Below are positions 40,130-52,173 of a stretch of DNA of 64,000 bases, in pieces. How positions within the stretch are numbered: position 1 is the first letter of the stretch; each line of letters begins with the position of its first letter. Below the pieces are notes generated by a model. It was given only the letters and a program-made list of their open reading frames with translations, was not told the origin of the DNA and made no database searches. Location: NCBI GenBank assembly GCA_964036665.1, contig OZ038529.1, forward strand, positions 12,718,060 to 12,782,059, in the 5' to 3' direction. The translations under genes were made by a program, and so were the position numbers. The stretch comes from Gordius sp. MW1. Taxonomy: Eukaryota; Nematomorpha; Gordioida; Gordea; Gordiidae.

Positions 40130-42830
40130 AAGACAACGTTTTATTGTTGCGATTAGTTTGTTGTATCGCAACGTGATGCTTAATTTTTGAAAATGGCTCT
40201 ATGCGATCATGATTTCAAAGTAATAGTTTTTAGATTTTGAAATTTTCACTTGGGATGATAGAAACCACATCTGAAAACGACAACTTTCATCGGATGCATA
40301 AGGTTGAAAGAAAAATATGTGAAAAATTTTGAGGTAAAAATATTTATTTTTTTCAATTCTATGTGAAAGAGCATGAAAAAATATATAAAAGTAAGGAAAT
40401 TTGAGAATCCTATTATCCTCGATTGACTTCCGAAAAGAGGTTTTAAGCTGCGAGAACTATCATTTTGACAAAAGACAACGTTTTATTGTTGCGATTAGTT
40501 TGTTGTATCGCAGCGTGAGTGCTTAATTTTTCAAAAATGCACTATGCGATCATGATTTTAAAGTATTTTCTGATTCTGATAAATTTTTACTTGGGATCAT
40601 AGAAACCACGTCTGAAAACGACAACTTTCATCGGATGAATACGGTTCAAAGAAAAATATGTGAAAAATTTTGAGGTAAAAATATTTATTTTTTTCGATTC
40701 TATGTGAAAGAGCAGTAAGCCAATTTGAGAATCCTATTATCCTCGTGTGACTTCCGAAAAGAGGTTTTAAGCTGCGAGAACTATCATTTTGACCACAGAC
40801 AACGTTTTATTGTTGCGATTAGTTTGTTGTATCGCAACGTGATGCTTAATTTTTGAAAATGGCTCTATGCGATCATGATTTCAAAGTAATAGTTTTCAGA
40901 TTCTGATAAATTTTTACGTGGGATCATAGAAACCACGTCTGAAAACGACAACTTTCATCGGATGAATACGGTTCAAAGAAAAATATGTGAAAATTTTGAG
41001 GTAAAAATATTTATTTTTTTCAATTCTATGTGAAAGAGCATGAAAAAATATATAAAAGTAAGCCAATTTGTGAATCCTATTATCCTCGATTGACTTCTGA
41101 AAAGAGGTTTTAAGCTGCGAGAACTATCATTTTGACCAAAGACAACGTTTTATTGTTGCGATTAGTTTGTTGTATCGCAACGTGAGTGCTTAATTTTTCA
41201 AAACTGCTCTATGCGATTATGATTTCAAGTAATAGTTTTTAGATTCTGATAAATTTTTACTTGGGATCATAGAAACCACGTCTGAAAACGACAACTTTCA
41301 TCGGATGAATACGGTTCAAAGAAAAATATGTGAAAAATTTTGAGGTAAAAATATTTATTTTTTTTGATACTATGTGAAAGAGCATAAAAAAATATATAAA
41401 AGTAAGCCAATTTGAGAATCCTATTATCCTCGATTGACTTGCGAAAAGAGGTTTTAAGCTGCGAGAACTATCATTTTGACAAAAGACAACGTTTTATTGT
41501 TGCGATAAGTTTGTTGTATCACAACGTGATGCTTAATTTTTGAAAATGGCTCTATGCGATCATGATTTCAAAGTAATAGTTTTCAGATTCTGATAAATTT
41601 TTACTTGGGATCATAGAAACCACGTCTGAAAACGACAACTTTTATCGGATGCATACTGTTGAAAGAAAAATATGTGAAAAATTTTGAGGTAAAAATATTT
41701 ATTTTTTTCAATTCTATGTAAAAGAGCATGAAAAAATATATAAAAGTAAGCCAATTTGAGAATCCTATTATCCTCGATTGACTTCCGAATAGAGGTTTTA
41801 AGCTGCGAGAACTATCATTTTGACAAAAGACAACGTTTTATTGTTGCGATTAGTTTGTTGTATCGCAACGTTATGCTTAATTTTTGAAAATGGCTCTATG
41901 CGATCATGATTTCAAAGTAATAGTTTTTAGATTTTGAAATTTTCACTTGGGATGATAGAAACCACGTCTGAAAACGACAACTTTCATCGGATGCATACGG
42001 TTGAAAGAAAAATATGTGAAAAATTTTGAGGTAAAAATATTTATTTTTTTTAATTCTATGTGAAAGAGCATGAAAAAATATATAAAAGTAAGGAAATTTG
42101 AGAATCCTATTATCCTCGATTGACTTCCGAAAAGAGGTTTTAAGCTGCGAGAACTATCATTTTGACAAAAGACAACGTTTTATTGTTGCGATTAGTTTGT
42201 TGTATCGCAGCGTGAGTGCTTAATTTTTCAAAAATGCACTATGCGATCATGATTTTAAAGTATTTTCTGATTCTGATAAATTTTTACTTGGGATCATAGA
42301 AACCACGTCTGAAAACGACAACTTTCATCGGATGAATACGGTTCAAAGAAAAATATGTGAAAAATTTTGAGGTAAAAATATTTATTTTTTTCGATTCTAT
42401 GTGAAAGAGCAGTAAGCCAATTTGAGAATCCTATTATCCTCGTGTGACTTCCGAAAAGAGGTTTTAAGCTGCGAGAACTATCATTTTGACCACAGACAAC
42501 GTTTTATTGTTGCGATTAGTTTGTTGTATCGCCAAGTGATGCTTAATTTTTGAAAATGGCTCTATGCGATCATGATTTCAAAGTAATAGTTTTCAGATTC
42601 TGATAAATTTTTACGTGGGATCATAGAAACCACGTCTGAAAACGACAACTTTCATCGGATGAATACGGTTCAAAGAAAAATATGTGAAAATTTTGAGGTA
42701 AAAATATTTATTTTTTTCAATTCTATGTGAAAGAGCATGAAAAAATATATAAAAGTAAGCCAATTTGTGAATCCTATTATCCTCGATTGACTTCTGAAAA
42801 GAGGTTTTAAGCTGCGAGAACTATCATTTT
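40130..42830 (+). repeat. Local duplication, displacement about 1,697 bp
   Basis: The TATA-less variant GAGCAGTAAGCC (40711 and 42408), GACCACAGACAAC and AATTTGTGAATCC (about 41068 and 42765) recur at about 1,697 bp. The copies diverge near 41.13 and 42.83 kb, where ACCAAAG in one corresponds to ACAAAAG in the other. Confidence 0.65.
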
Positions 42831-45199
42831 GACAAAAGACAACGTTTTATTGTTGCGATTAGTTTGTTGTATCGCAACGTGATGCTTAATTTTTGAAAAT
42901 GGCTCTATGCGATCATGATTTCAAAGTAATAGTTTTCAGATTCTGAAATCTTTACTTGGGATCATAGAAACCACGTCTGAAAACGACAACTTTTATCGGA
43001 TGCATACGGTTGAAAGAAAAATATGTGAAAAATTTTGAGGTAAAAATATTTGTTTTTTTCGATTCTATGTGAAACAGCATGAAAAAATATATAAAAGTAA
43101 GCCAATTTGAGAATCTTATTATCCTCGATTGACTTCCGAAAAGAGGTTTTAAGCTGCGAGAACTATCATTTTGACAAAAGACAACGTTTTATTGTTGCGA
43201 TCAGTTTGTTGTATCGCAACGTGAGTGCTTAATTTTTCAAAACTGCTCTATGCGATTATGATTTCAAAGTAATAGTTTTTAGATTCTGATAAATTTTTAC
43301 TTGGGATCATAGAAACCACGTCTGAAAACGACAACTTTCATCGGATGAATACGGTTCAAAGAAAAATATGTGAAATATTTTGAGGTAAAAATATTTATTT
43401 TTTTCAATTCTATGTGAAAGAGCATGAAAAATGTAAGCCAATTTGAGAATCCTATTATCCTCGATTGACTTCCGAAAAGAGGTAAGCTGCGAGAACTATC
43501 ATTTTGACAAAAGACAACGTTTTATTGTTGCGATTAGTTTGTTGTATCGCAACGTGAGTGCTTAATTTTTCAAAACTGCTCTATGCGATTATGATTTCAA
43601 AGTAATAGTTTTTAGATTCTGATAAATTTTTACTTGGGATCATAGAAACCACGTCTGAAAACGACAACTTTCATCGGATAAATACGGTTCAAAGAAAAAT
43701 ATGTGAATAATTTTGAGGTAAAAATATTTATTTTTTCGATTCTATGTGAAAGAGCATGAAAAAATATATAAAAGTAAGCCAATTTGAGAATCCTATTATC
43801 CTCGATTGACTTCCGAAAAGAGGTTTTAAGCTGCGAGAACTATCATTTTGACCAAAGACAACGTTTTATTGTTGCGATTAGTTTGTTGTATCGCAACGTG
43901 ATGCTTAATTTTTCAAAACTGCTCTATGCGATTATGATTTTAAAGTAATAGTTTTTAGATTCTGATAAATTTTTACTTGGGATCATAGAAACCACGTCTG
44001 AAAACGACAACTTTCATCGGATGAATACGGTTCAAAGAAAAATATGTGAAAAATTTTGAGGTAAAAATATTTATTTTTTCGATTCTATGTGAAAGAGCAT
44101 GAAAAAATATATAAAAGTAAGCCAATTTGAGAATCCTATTATCCTCGATTGACTTCCGAAAAGAGGTTTTAAGCTGCGAGAACTATCATTTTGACCAAAG
44201 ACAACGTTTTATTGTTGCGATTAGTTTGTTGTATCGCAACGTGATGCTTAATTTTTGAAAATGGCTCTATGCGATCATGATTTCAAAGTAATAGTTTTTA
44301 GATTCTGATAAATTTTTTCTTGGGATCATGGAAACCACGTCTGAAAACGACAACTTTCATCGGATGAATACGGTTCAAAGAAAAATATGTGAAAAGTTTT
44401 GAGGTAAAAATATTTATTTTTTTCAATTCTATGTGAAAGAGCATGAAAAAATATATAAAGGTAAGCCAATTTAAGAATCCTATTATCCTCGATTGACTTC
44501 CAAAAAGAGGTTTTAAGCTGCGAGAACTATCATTTTGACAAAAGACAACGTTTTATTGTTGCGATTAGTTTGTTGTATCGCAACGTGATGCTTAATTTTT
44601 GAAAATGGCTCTATGCGATCATGATTTCAAAGTAATAGTTTTTAGATTTTGATAAATTTTTTCTTGGGATCATAGAAACCACGTCTGAAAACGACAACTT
44701 TCATCGGATGAATACGGTTCAAAGAAAAATATGTGAAAAGTTTTGAGGTAAAAATATTTATTTTTTTCAATTCTATGTGAAAGTGCATGAAAAAATATAT
44801 AAAAGTAAGCCAATTTGAGAATCCCATTATCCTCGATTGACTTCCGAAAAGGGGTTTTAAGCTGCGAGAACTATCATTTTGACAAAAGGCAACGTTTTAT
44901 TGTTGCGATTAGTTTGTTGTATCGCAACGTGATGCCTAATTTTTGAAAATGGCTCTATGCGATCATGATTTCAAAGTAATAGTTTTCAGATTCTGATAAA
45001 TTTTTACTTGGGATCATAGAAACCACGTCTAAAAACGACAACTTTTATCGGATGAATACGGTTCAAAGAAAAATATGTGAAAAGTTTTGAGGTAAAAATA
45101 TTTATTTTTTTCAATTCTATGTGAAAGAGCATGAAAAAATATATAAAAGTAAGACAATTTGAGAATCCTATTATCCTCGATTGACTTGCGAAAAGAGGT

Positions 45200-47940
45200 T
45201 TTAAGCTGCGAGAACTATCATTTTGACAAAAGACAACGTTTTATTGTTGCGATTAGTTTGTTGTATCGCAACGTGAGTGCTTAATTTTTCCAAAATGCAC
45301 TATGCGATCATGATTTCAAAGTATTTTCTGATTCTGATAAATTTTTACTTGGGATCATAGAAACTACGTCTGAAAACGACAACTTTCATCGGATGAATAC
45401 GGTTCAAAGAAAAATATGTGAAAAATTTTGAGGTAAAAATATTTATTTTTTCGATTCTATGTGAAAGAGCATGAAAAAATATATAAAAGTAAGCCAATTT
45501 GAGAATCCTATTATCCTCGATTGACTTCCGAAAAGAGGTTTTTAGCTGCGAGAACTATCATTTTGACCAAAGACAACGTTTTATTGTTGCGATTAGTTTG
45601 TTGTATCGCAACGTGAGTGCTTAATTTTTCAAAACTGCTCTATGCGATTATGATTTCAAAGTAATAGTTTTTTGATTCTGATAAATTTTTACTTGGGATC
45701 ATAGAAACCACGTCTGAAAACGACAACTTTCATCGGATGAATACGGTTCAAAGAAAAATATGTGAAAAATTTTGAGGTAAAAATATTTATTTTTTTCAAT
45801 TCTATGTGAAAGAGCATGAAAAAATATATAAAAGTAAGCCAATTTGAGAATCCTATTATCCTCGATTGACTTCCGAAAAGGGGTTTTAAGCTGCGAGAAC
45901 TATCATTTTGACAAAAGACAACGTTTTATTGTTGCGATTAGTTTGTTGTATCGCAACGTGATGCTTATTTTTTGAAAATGGCTCTAGGCGATCATGATTT
46001 CAAAGTAATAGTTTTTAGATTCTGATAAATTTTTTCTTGGGATCATAGAAACCACGTCTGAAAACGACAACTTTCATCGGATGAATACGGTTCAAAGAAA
46101 AATATGTGAAACGTTTTGAGGTAAAAATATTTTTTTTTTCAATTCTATGTGAAAGAGCATGAAAAAATATATAAAAGTAAGCCAATTTGAGAATCCTATT
46201 ATCCTCGATTGACTTCTGAAAAGAGGTTTTAAGCTGCGAGAACTATCATTTTGACAAAAGACAACGTTTTATTGTTGCGATTAGTTTGTTGTATCGCAAC
46301 GTGAGTGCTTAATTTTTCAAAACTGCTCTATGCGATTATGATTTCAAAGTAATAGTTTTTTGATTCTGATAAATTTTTACTTGGGATCATAGAAATCACG
46401 TCTGAAAACGACAACTTTCATCGGATGAATTCGGTTCAAAGAAAAATATGTGAAAAATTTTGAAATAAAAATATTTATTTTTTCAATTCTATGTGAAAGA
46501 GCATGAAAAAATATATAAAAGTAAGCCAATTTGAGAATCCTATTATCCTCGATTGACTTCCGAAAAGGGGTTTTAAGCTGCGAGAACTATCATTTTGACA
46601 AAAGACAACGTTTTATTGTTGCGATTAGTTTGTTGTATCGCAACGTGAGTGCTTAATTTTTCCAAAATGCACTATGCGATCATGATTTCAAAGTATTTTC
46701 TGATTCTGATAAATTTTTACTTGGGATCATAGAAACTACGTCTGAAAACGACAACTTTCATCGGATGAATACGGTTCAAAGAAAAATATGTGAAAAATTT
46801 TGAGGTAAAAATATTTATTTTTTCGATTCTATGTGAAAGAGCATGAAAAAATATATAAAAGTAAGCCAATTTGAGAATCCTATTATCCTCGATTGACTTC
46901 CGAAAAGAGGTTTTTAGCTGCGAGAACTATCATTTTGACCAAAGACAACGTTTTATTGTTGCGATTAGTTGGTTGTATCGCAACGTGAGTGCTTAATTTT
47001 TCAAAACTGCTCTATGCGATTATGATTTCAAAGTAATAGTTTTTAGATTCTGATAAATTTTTACTTGGGATCATAGAAATCACGTCTGAAAACGACAACT
47101 TTCATCGGATGAATTCGGTTCAAAGAAAAATATGTGAAAAATTTTGAAATAAAAATATTTATTTTTTCAATTCTATGTGAAAGAGCATGAAAAAATATAT
47201 AAAAGTAAGCCAATTTGAGAATCCTATTATCCTCGATTGACTTCCGAAAAGGGGTTTTAAGCTGCGAGAACTATCATTTTGACAAAAGACAACGTTTTAT
47301 TGTTGCGATTAGTTTGTTGTATCGCAACGTGATGCTTATTTTTTGAAAATGGCTCTAGGCGATCATGATTTCAAAGTAATAGTTTTTAGATTCTGATAAA
47401 TTTTTTCTTGGGATCATAGAAACCACGTCTGAAAACGACAACTTTCATCGGATGAATACGGTTCAAAGAAAAATATGTGAAACGTTTTGAGGTAAAAATA
47501 TTTTTTTTTTCAATTCTATGTGAAAGAGCATGAAAAAATATATAAAAGTAAGCCAATTTGAGAATCCTATTATCCTCGATTGACTTCTGAAAAGAGGTTT
47601 TAAGCTGCGAGAACTATCATTTTGACAAAAGACAACGTTTTATTGTTGCGATTAGTTTGTTGTATCGCAACGTGAGTGCTTAATTTTTCAAAACTGCTCT
47701 ATGCGATTATGATTTCAAAGTAATAGTTTTTTGATTCTGATAAATTTTTACTTGGGATCATAGAAACCACGTCTGAAAACGACAACTTTCATCGGATGAA
47801 TACGGTTCAAAGAAAAATATGTGAAAAATTTTGAGGTAAAAATATTTATTTTTTTCAATTCTATGTGAAAGAGCATGAAAAAATATATAAAAGTAAGCCA
47901 ATTTGAGAATCCTATTATCCTCGATTGACTTCCGAAAAGA
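45200..47940 (+). repeat. Tandem duplication, period 1,371 bp (four monomers)
   Basis: TTTCCAAAATGCAC at about 45287 and 46658, and ACGTTTTGAGG followed by a run of ten T at 46111 and 47482, recur at 1,371 bp. A second variant, TTTTGAAATAAAAAT, recurs after about 680 bp, so units of two and four monomers are interleaved. Confidence 0.65.
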
Positions 47941-50900
47941 GGTAAGCTGCGAGAACTATCATTTTGACAAAAGACAACGTTTTATTGTTGCGATTAGTTG
48001 GTTGTATCGCAACGTGAGTGCTTAATTTTTCAAAACTGCTCTATGCGATTATGATTTCAAAGTAATAGTTTTTAGATTCTGATAAATTTTTACTTGGGAT
48101 CATAGAAACCACGTCTGAAAACGACAACTTTCATCGGATGAATACGGTTCAAAGAAAAATATGTGAAAAATTTTGAGGTAAAAATATTTATTTTTTTTCA
48201 ATCCTATGTGAAAGAGCATGAAAAAATATATAAAAGTAAGATAATTTGAGAATCCTATAATCCTCGATTGACTTGCGAAAAGAGGTTTTAAGCTGCGAGA
48301 ACTATCATTTTGACAAAAGACAACGTTTTATTGTTGCGATTAGTTTGTTGTATCGCAACGTGATGCTTAATTTTTGAAAATGGCTCTATGCGATCATGAT
48401 TTCAATGTAATAGTTTTCATCTGATAAATTTTTACTTGGGATCATAGAGACCACGTCTGAAAACGACAACTTTCATCGGATGAATACGGTTCAAAGAAAA
48501 ATATGTGAAAAATTTTGAGGTAAAAATATTTATTTTTTTCGATTCTATGTGAAAGAGCATGAAAAAATATATAAAAGTATGAGAATCCTATTATCCTCGA
48601 TTGACTTGCGAAAAGAGGTTATAAGCTGCGAGAACTATCATTATGACAAAAGACAACGTTTTATTGTTGCGATTAGTTTGTTGTATCGCAACGTGATGCT
48701 TAATTTTTGAAAATGGCTCTATGCGATCATGATTTCAAAGTAATAGTTTTCATCTGATAAATTTTTACTTGCGATCATAGAAACCACGTCTGAAAACGAC
48801 AACTTTAATCGGATGAATACGGTTCAAAGAAAAATATGTGAAAAATTTTGAGGTAAAAATGTTTATTTTTTTCAATTCTATGTGAAAGAGCATGAAAAAA
48901 TATATAAAAGTAAGCCAATTTGAGAATCCTATTATCCTCGATTGACTTGCGAAAAGAGGTTTTAAGCTGCGAGAACTATCATTTTGACAAAAGACAACGT
49001 TTTATTGTTGCGATTAGTTTGTTGTATCGCAACGTGATGCTTAATTTTTGAAAATGGCTCTATGCGATCATGATTTCAAAGTAATAGTTTTCATCTGATA
49101 AATTTTTACTTGCGATCATAGAAACCACGTCTGAAAACGACAACTTTCATCGGATGAATACGGTTCAAAGAAAAATATGTGAAAAATTTCGAGGTAAAAA
49201 TATTTGTTTTTTTCGATTCTATGTGAAAGAGCATGAAAAAATATATAAAAGTAAGCCAATTTGAGAATCCTATTATCCTCGATTGACTTCCGAAAAGAGG
49301 TTTTAAGCTGCGAGAACTATCATTTTGACAAAAGACAACGTTTTATTGTTGCGATTTGTTGTATCGCAACGTGATGCTTAATTTTTGAAAATGGCTCTAT
49401 GCGATCATGATTTCAATGTAATAGTTTTCCTGATAAATTTTTACTTGGGATCATAGAAACCACGTCTGAAAACGACAACTTTCATCGGATGCATACGGTT
49501 GAAAGAAAAATATGTGAAAAATTTTGAGGTAAAAATATTTATTTTTTTCAATTCTATGTGAAAGAGCATGAAAAAATATATAAAAGTAAGGAAATTTGAG
49601 AATCCTATTATCCTCGATTGACTTCCGAAAAGAGGTTTTAAGCTGCGAGAACTATCATTTTGACAAAAGACAACGTTTTATTGTTGCGATTAGTTTGTTG
49701 TATCGCAGCGTGAGTGCTTAATTTTTCAAAAATGCACTATGCGATCATGATTTTAAAGTATTTTCTGATTCTGATAAATTTTTACTTGGGATCATAGAAA
49801 CCACGTCTGAAAACGACAACTTTCATCGGATGAATACGGTTCAAAGAAAAATATGTGAAAAATTTTGAGGTAAAAATATTTATTTTTTTCGATTCTATGT
49901 GAAAGAGCAGTAAGCCAATTTGAGAATCCTATTATCCTCGTGTGACTTCCGAAAAGAGGTTTTAAGCTGCGAGAACTATCATTTTGACCACAGACAACGT
50001 TTTATTGTTGCGATTAGTTTGTTGTATCGCAACGTGATGCTTAATTTTTGAAAATGGCTCTATGCGATCATGATTTCAAAGTAATAGTTTTCAGATTCTG
50101 ATAAATTTTTACGTGGGATCATAGAAACCACGTCTGAAAACGACAACTTTCATCGGATGAATACGGTTCAAAGAAAAATATGTGAAAATTTTGAGGTAAA
50201 AATATTTATTTTTTTCAATTCTATGTGAAAGAGCATGAAAAAATATATAAAAGTAAGCCAATTTGTGAATCCTATTATCCTCGATTGACTTCTGAAAAGA
50301 GGTTTTAAGCTGCGAGAACTATCATTTTGACCAAAGACAACGTTTTATTGTTGCGATTAGTTTGTTGTATCGCAACGTGAGTGCTTAATTTTTCAAAACT
50401 GCTCTATGCGATTATGATTTCAAAGTAATAGTTTTTAGATTCTGATAAATTTTTACTTGGGATCATAGAAACCACGTCTGAAAACGACAACTTTCATCGG
50501 ATGAATACGGTTCAAAGAAAAATATGTGAAAAATTTCGAGGTAAAAATATTTATTTTTTTCGATACTAGGTGAAAGAGCATAAAAAAATATATAAAAGTA
50601 AGCCAATTTGAGAATCCTATTATCCTCGATTGACTTGCGAAAAGAGGTTTTAAGCTGCGAGAACTATCATTTTGACAAAAGACAACGTTTTATTGTTGCG
50701 ATAAGTTTGTTGTATCACAACGTGATGCTTAATTTTTGAAAATGGCTCTATGCGATCATGATTTCAAAGTAATAGTTTTCAGATTCTGATAAATTTTACT
50801 TGGGATCATAGAAACCACGTCTGAAAACGACAACTTTTATCGGATGCATACTGTTGAAAGAAAAATATGTGAAAAATTTTGAGGTAAAAATATTTATTTT

Positions 50901-51051
50901 TTTCAATTCTATGTAAAAGAGCATGAAAAAATATATAAAAGTAAGCCAATTTGAGAATCCTATTATAGTCGATTGACTTCCGAATAGAGGTTTTAAGCTG
51001 CGAGAACTATCATTTTGACAAAAGACAACGTTTTATTGTTGCGATTAGTTT

Positions 51052-51056
51052 GTTGT
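51052..51056. repeat. Target-site duplication, left copy (GTTGT)
   Basis: GTTGT immediately precedes the left LTR and is repeated at 56946-56950. Removing the element and one copy restores the normal satellite string GATTAGTTTGTTGTATCGC. Confidence 0.95.
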
Positions 51057-51108
51057 TGTAATGTCTGGCGACCGAGTAAAAAGGGCTGAGCGAAGGATTT
51101 AAATTAAC

Positions 51109-51114
51109 TTTATT
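51109..51114 (-). terminator. Polyadenylation signal AATAAA in 3' LTR
   Basis: On the minus strand AATAAA lies 52-58 nt before the LTR end, in a suitable place to end R. The same hexamer is at 56380-56385 in the 5' LTR, where it must be ignored in full-length transcripts. Confidence 0.5.
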
Positions 51115-51653
51115 TACGCTAATACGTCTAAATATTTACAATTATAAAGACGATTTACAATTAAAGTGATTGGCGACGGTAAAATTATAATGTTCCGTAA
51201 AATTACAATAAAAGGGGAAAGATGTAGGGATTGGGGACAATTACAAGGATTTAGGAAGAGTACAAAGTTTTGGAAAAATTTATAAGGACTCAATTATTGA
51301 CATGGGATTTCGCTTTTATAGCTGTTGAATCTTCCCAGAGTGGTGGACTTGATTGAACGAGCAATGTACGGGAAATCTTCAGACGGGGCTGCAAAAATGA
51401 GTTCCATATGTGACTGGGTTAAAAATTAAAATAAAAAGTAATTAAAAAAAGAAAGCGTCAAAGAAAATTAGCCACTTCCGCGTCTAGGTTAACCCGCGGT
51501 AAAAATGCCTTCCTTTGACCAATTCCCTTTTTTTAATTATAAGGATTGCAGAACCGTTCTTTAACCCTTTTACATTAATATTAATAAAATAAATCTAAGT
51601 AAGATCAAAGTATACCGCGAACATTAAAACGCGATATACCAACATATGGTTAC

Positions 51654-51673
51654 GTGGTATACACGTATACCAC
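51654..51673. promoter_or_regulatory. 20-bp near-palindrome at LTR edge (duplicate at 56925-56944)
   Basis: GTGGTATACACGTATACCAC has 9-bp arms that pair perfectly around a central AC. A second imperfect dyad (GTATACCGCG and CGCGATATAC, one mismatch) lies at 51610-51639. The motif TATACC thus occurs three times, plus once inverted, within about 65 bp of U3. Binding sites for a transcription factor or for integrase are possible; neither is shown. Confidence 0.5.
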
Positions 51674-51674
51674 A

Positions 51675-51686
51675 CCTTTCCCTTTT
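51675..51686 (-). other. Polypurine tract
   Basis: The minus strand reads AAAAGGGAAAGG directly before the TG of the 3' LTR, the normal position for the plus-strand primer of reverse transcription. The stop codon of the third ORF overlaps its start. Confidence 0.9.
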
Positions 51687-52146
51687 ATTGAGAAGTCGAA
51701 GGGCCAGGGCTGTCCAAATTCAGGGTGTCCATAATCACCCCGGACTCCAACTCTGTGATATCGTTGGGTTGGGTTGTCTTTCCCAAACCGGTTTTTAATT
51801 TTAAGCACATTGGGGGCAGGTGTTTGGCCTTACACCCCCAACACTTCTTCCTTTTCAAGATCGGAGGACGGAGTAACGGTGGATTTCCAGATACGTTTCG
51901 TCGTTGCTCCCCGCTCGTATTTCCGTTTCTTCTGACCGCAGCCCCCTCCTGTCTTGGAGATCTTGGGCGTTGTGGATACGACCTCCCGACCTGGCCTGGC
52001 GGACCCAGAGAGTGCGTCAAGCTTAATAATCTTGCACTTTCGTCCGTCTCCACTTTGATTAGAATGTATACTGGAACTCTTTCGTTCCTTGATGCCGTAG
52101 ATGTCACTTCCAAATCTACGTCGCACCAAGCAGCATTAATTCTCAT
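51685..52146 (-). CDS. Third ORF in env position, CCHC-like motif (153 aa, unknown function)
   Basis: I do not recognise this protein. It begins 27 nt after the pol stop, in the same frame, and ends within the polypurine tract. It has no signal peptide, membrane segment or fusion-protein feature, so it is not an envelope protein. Residues 48-101 are rich in proline, arginine and glycine. C102, C105, H109 and C114 form CX2CX3HX4C, one residue short of a retroviral knuckle. The acidic C-terminus is rich in Ser, Thr and Pro. The DNA is visibly more GC-rich than the rest of the element, hinting at another origin. The ATG directly follows a splice-acceptor-like CAG. An overlapping minus-strand frame at 51830-52129 (99 codons, Lys/Arg-rich) also looks protein-like in its middle, so a frameshift within the gene cannot be excluded. 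It may be a nucleic-acid-binding accessory protein or a decayed C-terminal extension of Pol. Confidence 0.5.
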   Translation of the reverse strand: MRINAAWCDVDLEVTSTASRNERVPVYILIKVETDESARLLSLTHSLGPPGQVGRSYPQRPRSPRQEGAAVRRNGNTSGEQRRNVSGNPPLLRPPILKRKKCWGCKAKHLPPMCLKLKTGLGKTTQPNDITELESGVIMDTLNLDSPGPSTSQ

Positions 52147-52164
52147 CTGAATAGCAATAAACGT
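52147..52164 (-). promoter_or_regulatory. Candidate splice acceptor directly before the third ORF
   Basis: The minus strand reads ACGTTTATTGCTATTCAG immediately before the ATG: a pyrimidine-rich run ending in CAG. Joined to a leader donor, this would make the third ORF's ATG the first in a short RNA. Splicing is inference. Confidence 0.35.
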
Positions 52165-52173
52165 TGAACATAA

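Larger units (their letters stand above)
1..51056 (+). repeat. Satellite DNA array, left block (about 148 monomers of ~343 bp)
   Basis: The block between the window edge and the retrotransposon is an uninterrupted head-to-tail tandem repeat. The phase mark AAAATATGTGAAAA recurs at 1, 346, 689 and 1034, giving spacings of 345, 343 and 345 bp, and continues throughout; shorter monomers carry small deletions. All copies are in the same orientation and I saw no inverted monomer or foreign insertion before 51057. Copies differ mostly by single bases and small indels at recurring positions, so diagnostic variants define monomer types that reappear in blocks. Such an array is typical of pericentromeric or centromeric heterochromatin, but the location is inference. 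Short ORFs of 60-83 codons in it are chance products of the AT-rich repeat. I see no genes in the block. Confidence 0.97.
51057..51674 (-). repeat. 3' LTR (transcriptional), 618 bp
   Basis: This is the downstream LTR for the minus-strand genes, directly after the polypurine tract. Base-by-base reading against 56328-56945 showed no difference and no indel. Its AATAAA at 51109-51114 would serve for 3'-end formation of the genomic RNA. Confidence 0.95.

Noticed and set aside
1-51056. CRISPR array
   Set aside because: The repeats are ~343 bp with no short-repeat and unique-spacer structure, and the context is eukaryotic.
51830-52129. Overlapping minus-strand ORF of 99 codons
   Set aside because: Not called as a separate gene because the main frame carries the CCHC-like motif and links to pol. 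Kept as a possible sign of a frameshift.
51685-52146. Envelope gene
   Set aside because: No signal peptide, membrane anchor, furin-like site or fusion segment is visible in this short, proline- and arginine-rich ORF.
51725-52150. Plus-strand ORF of 141 codons opposite the third ORF
   Set aside because: It is antisense to the element's transcription and has no recognisable motif. A GC-richer stretch gives open frames on both strands.
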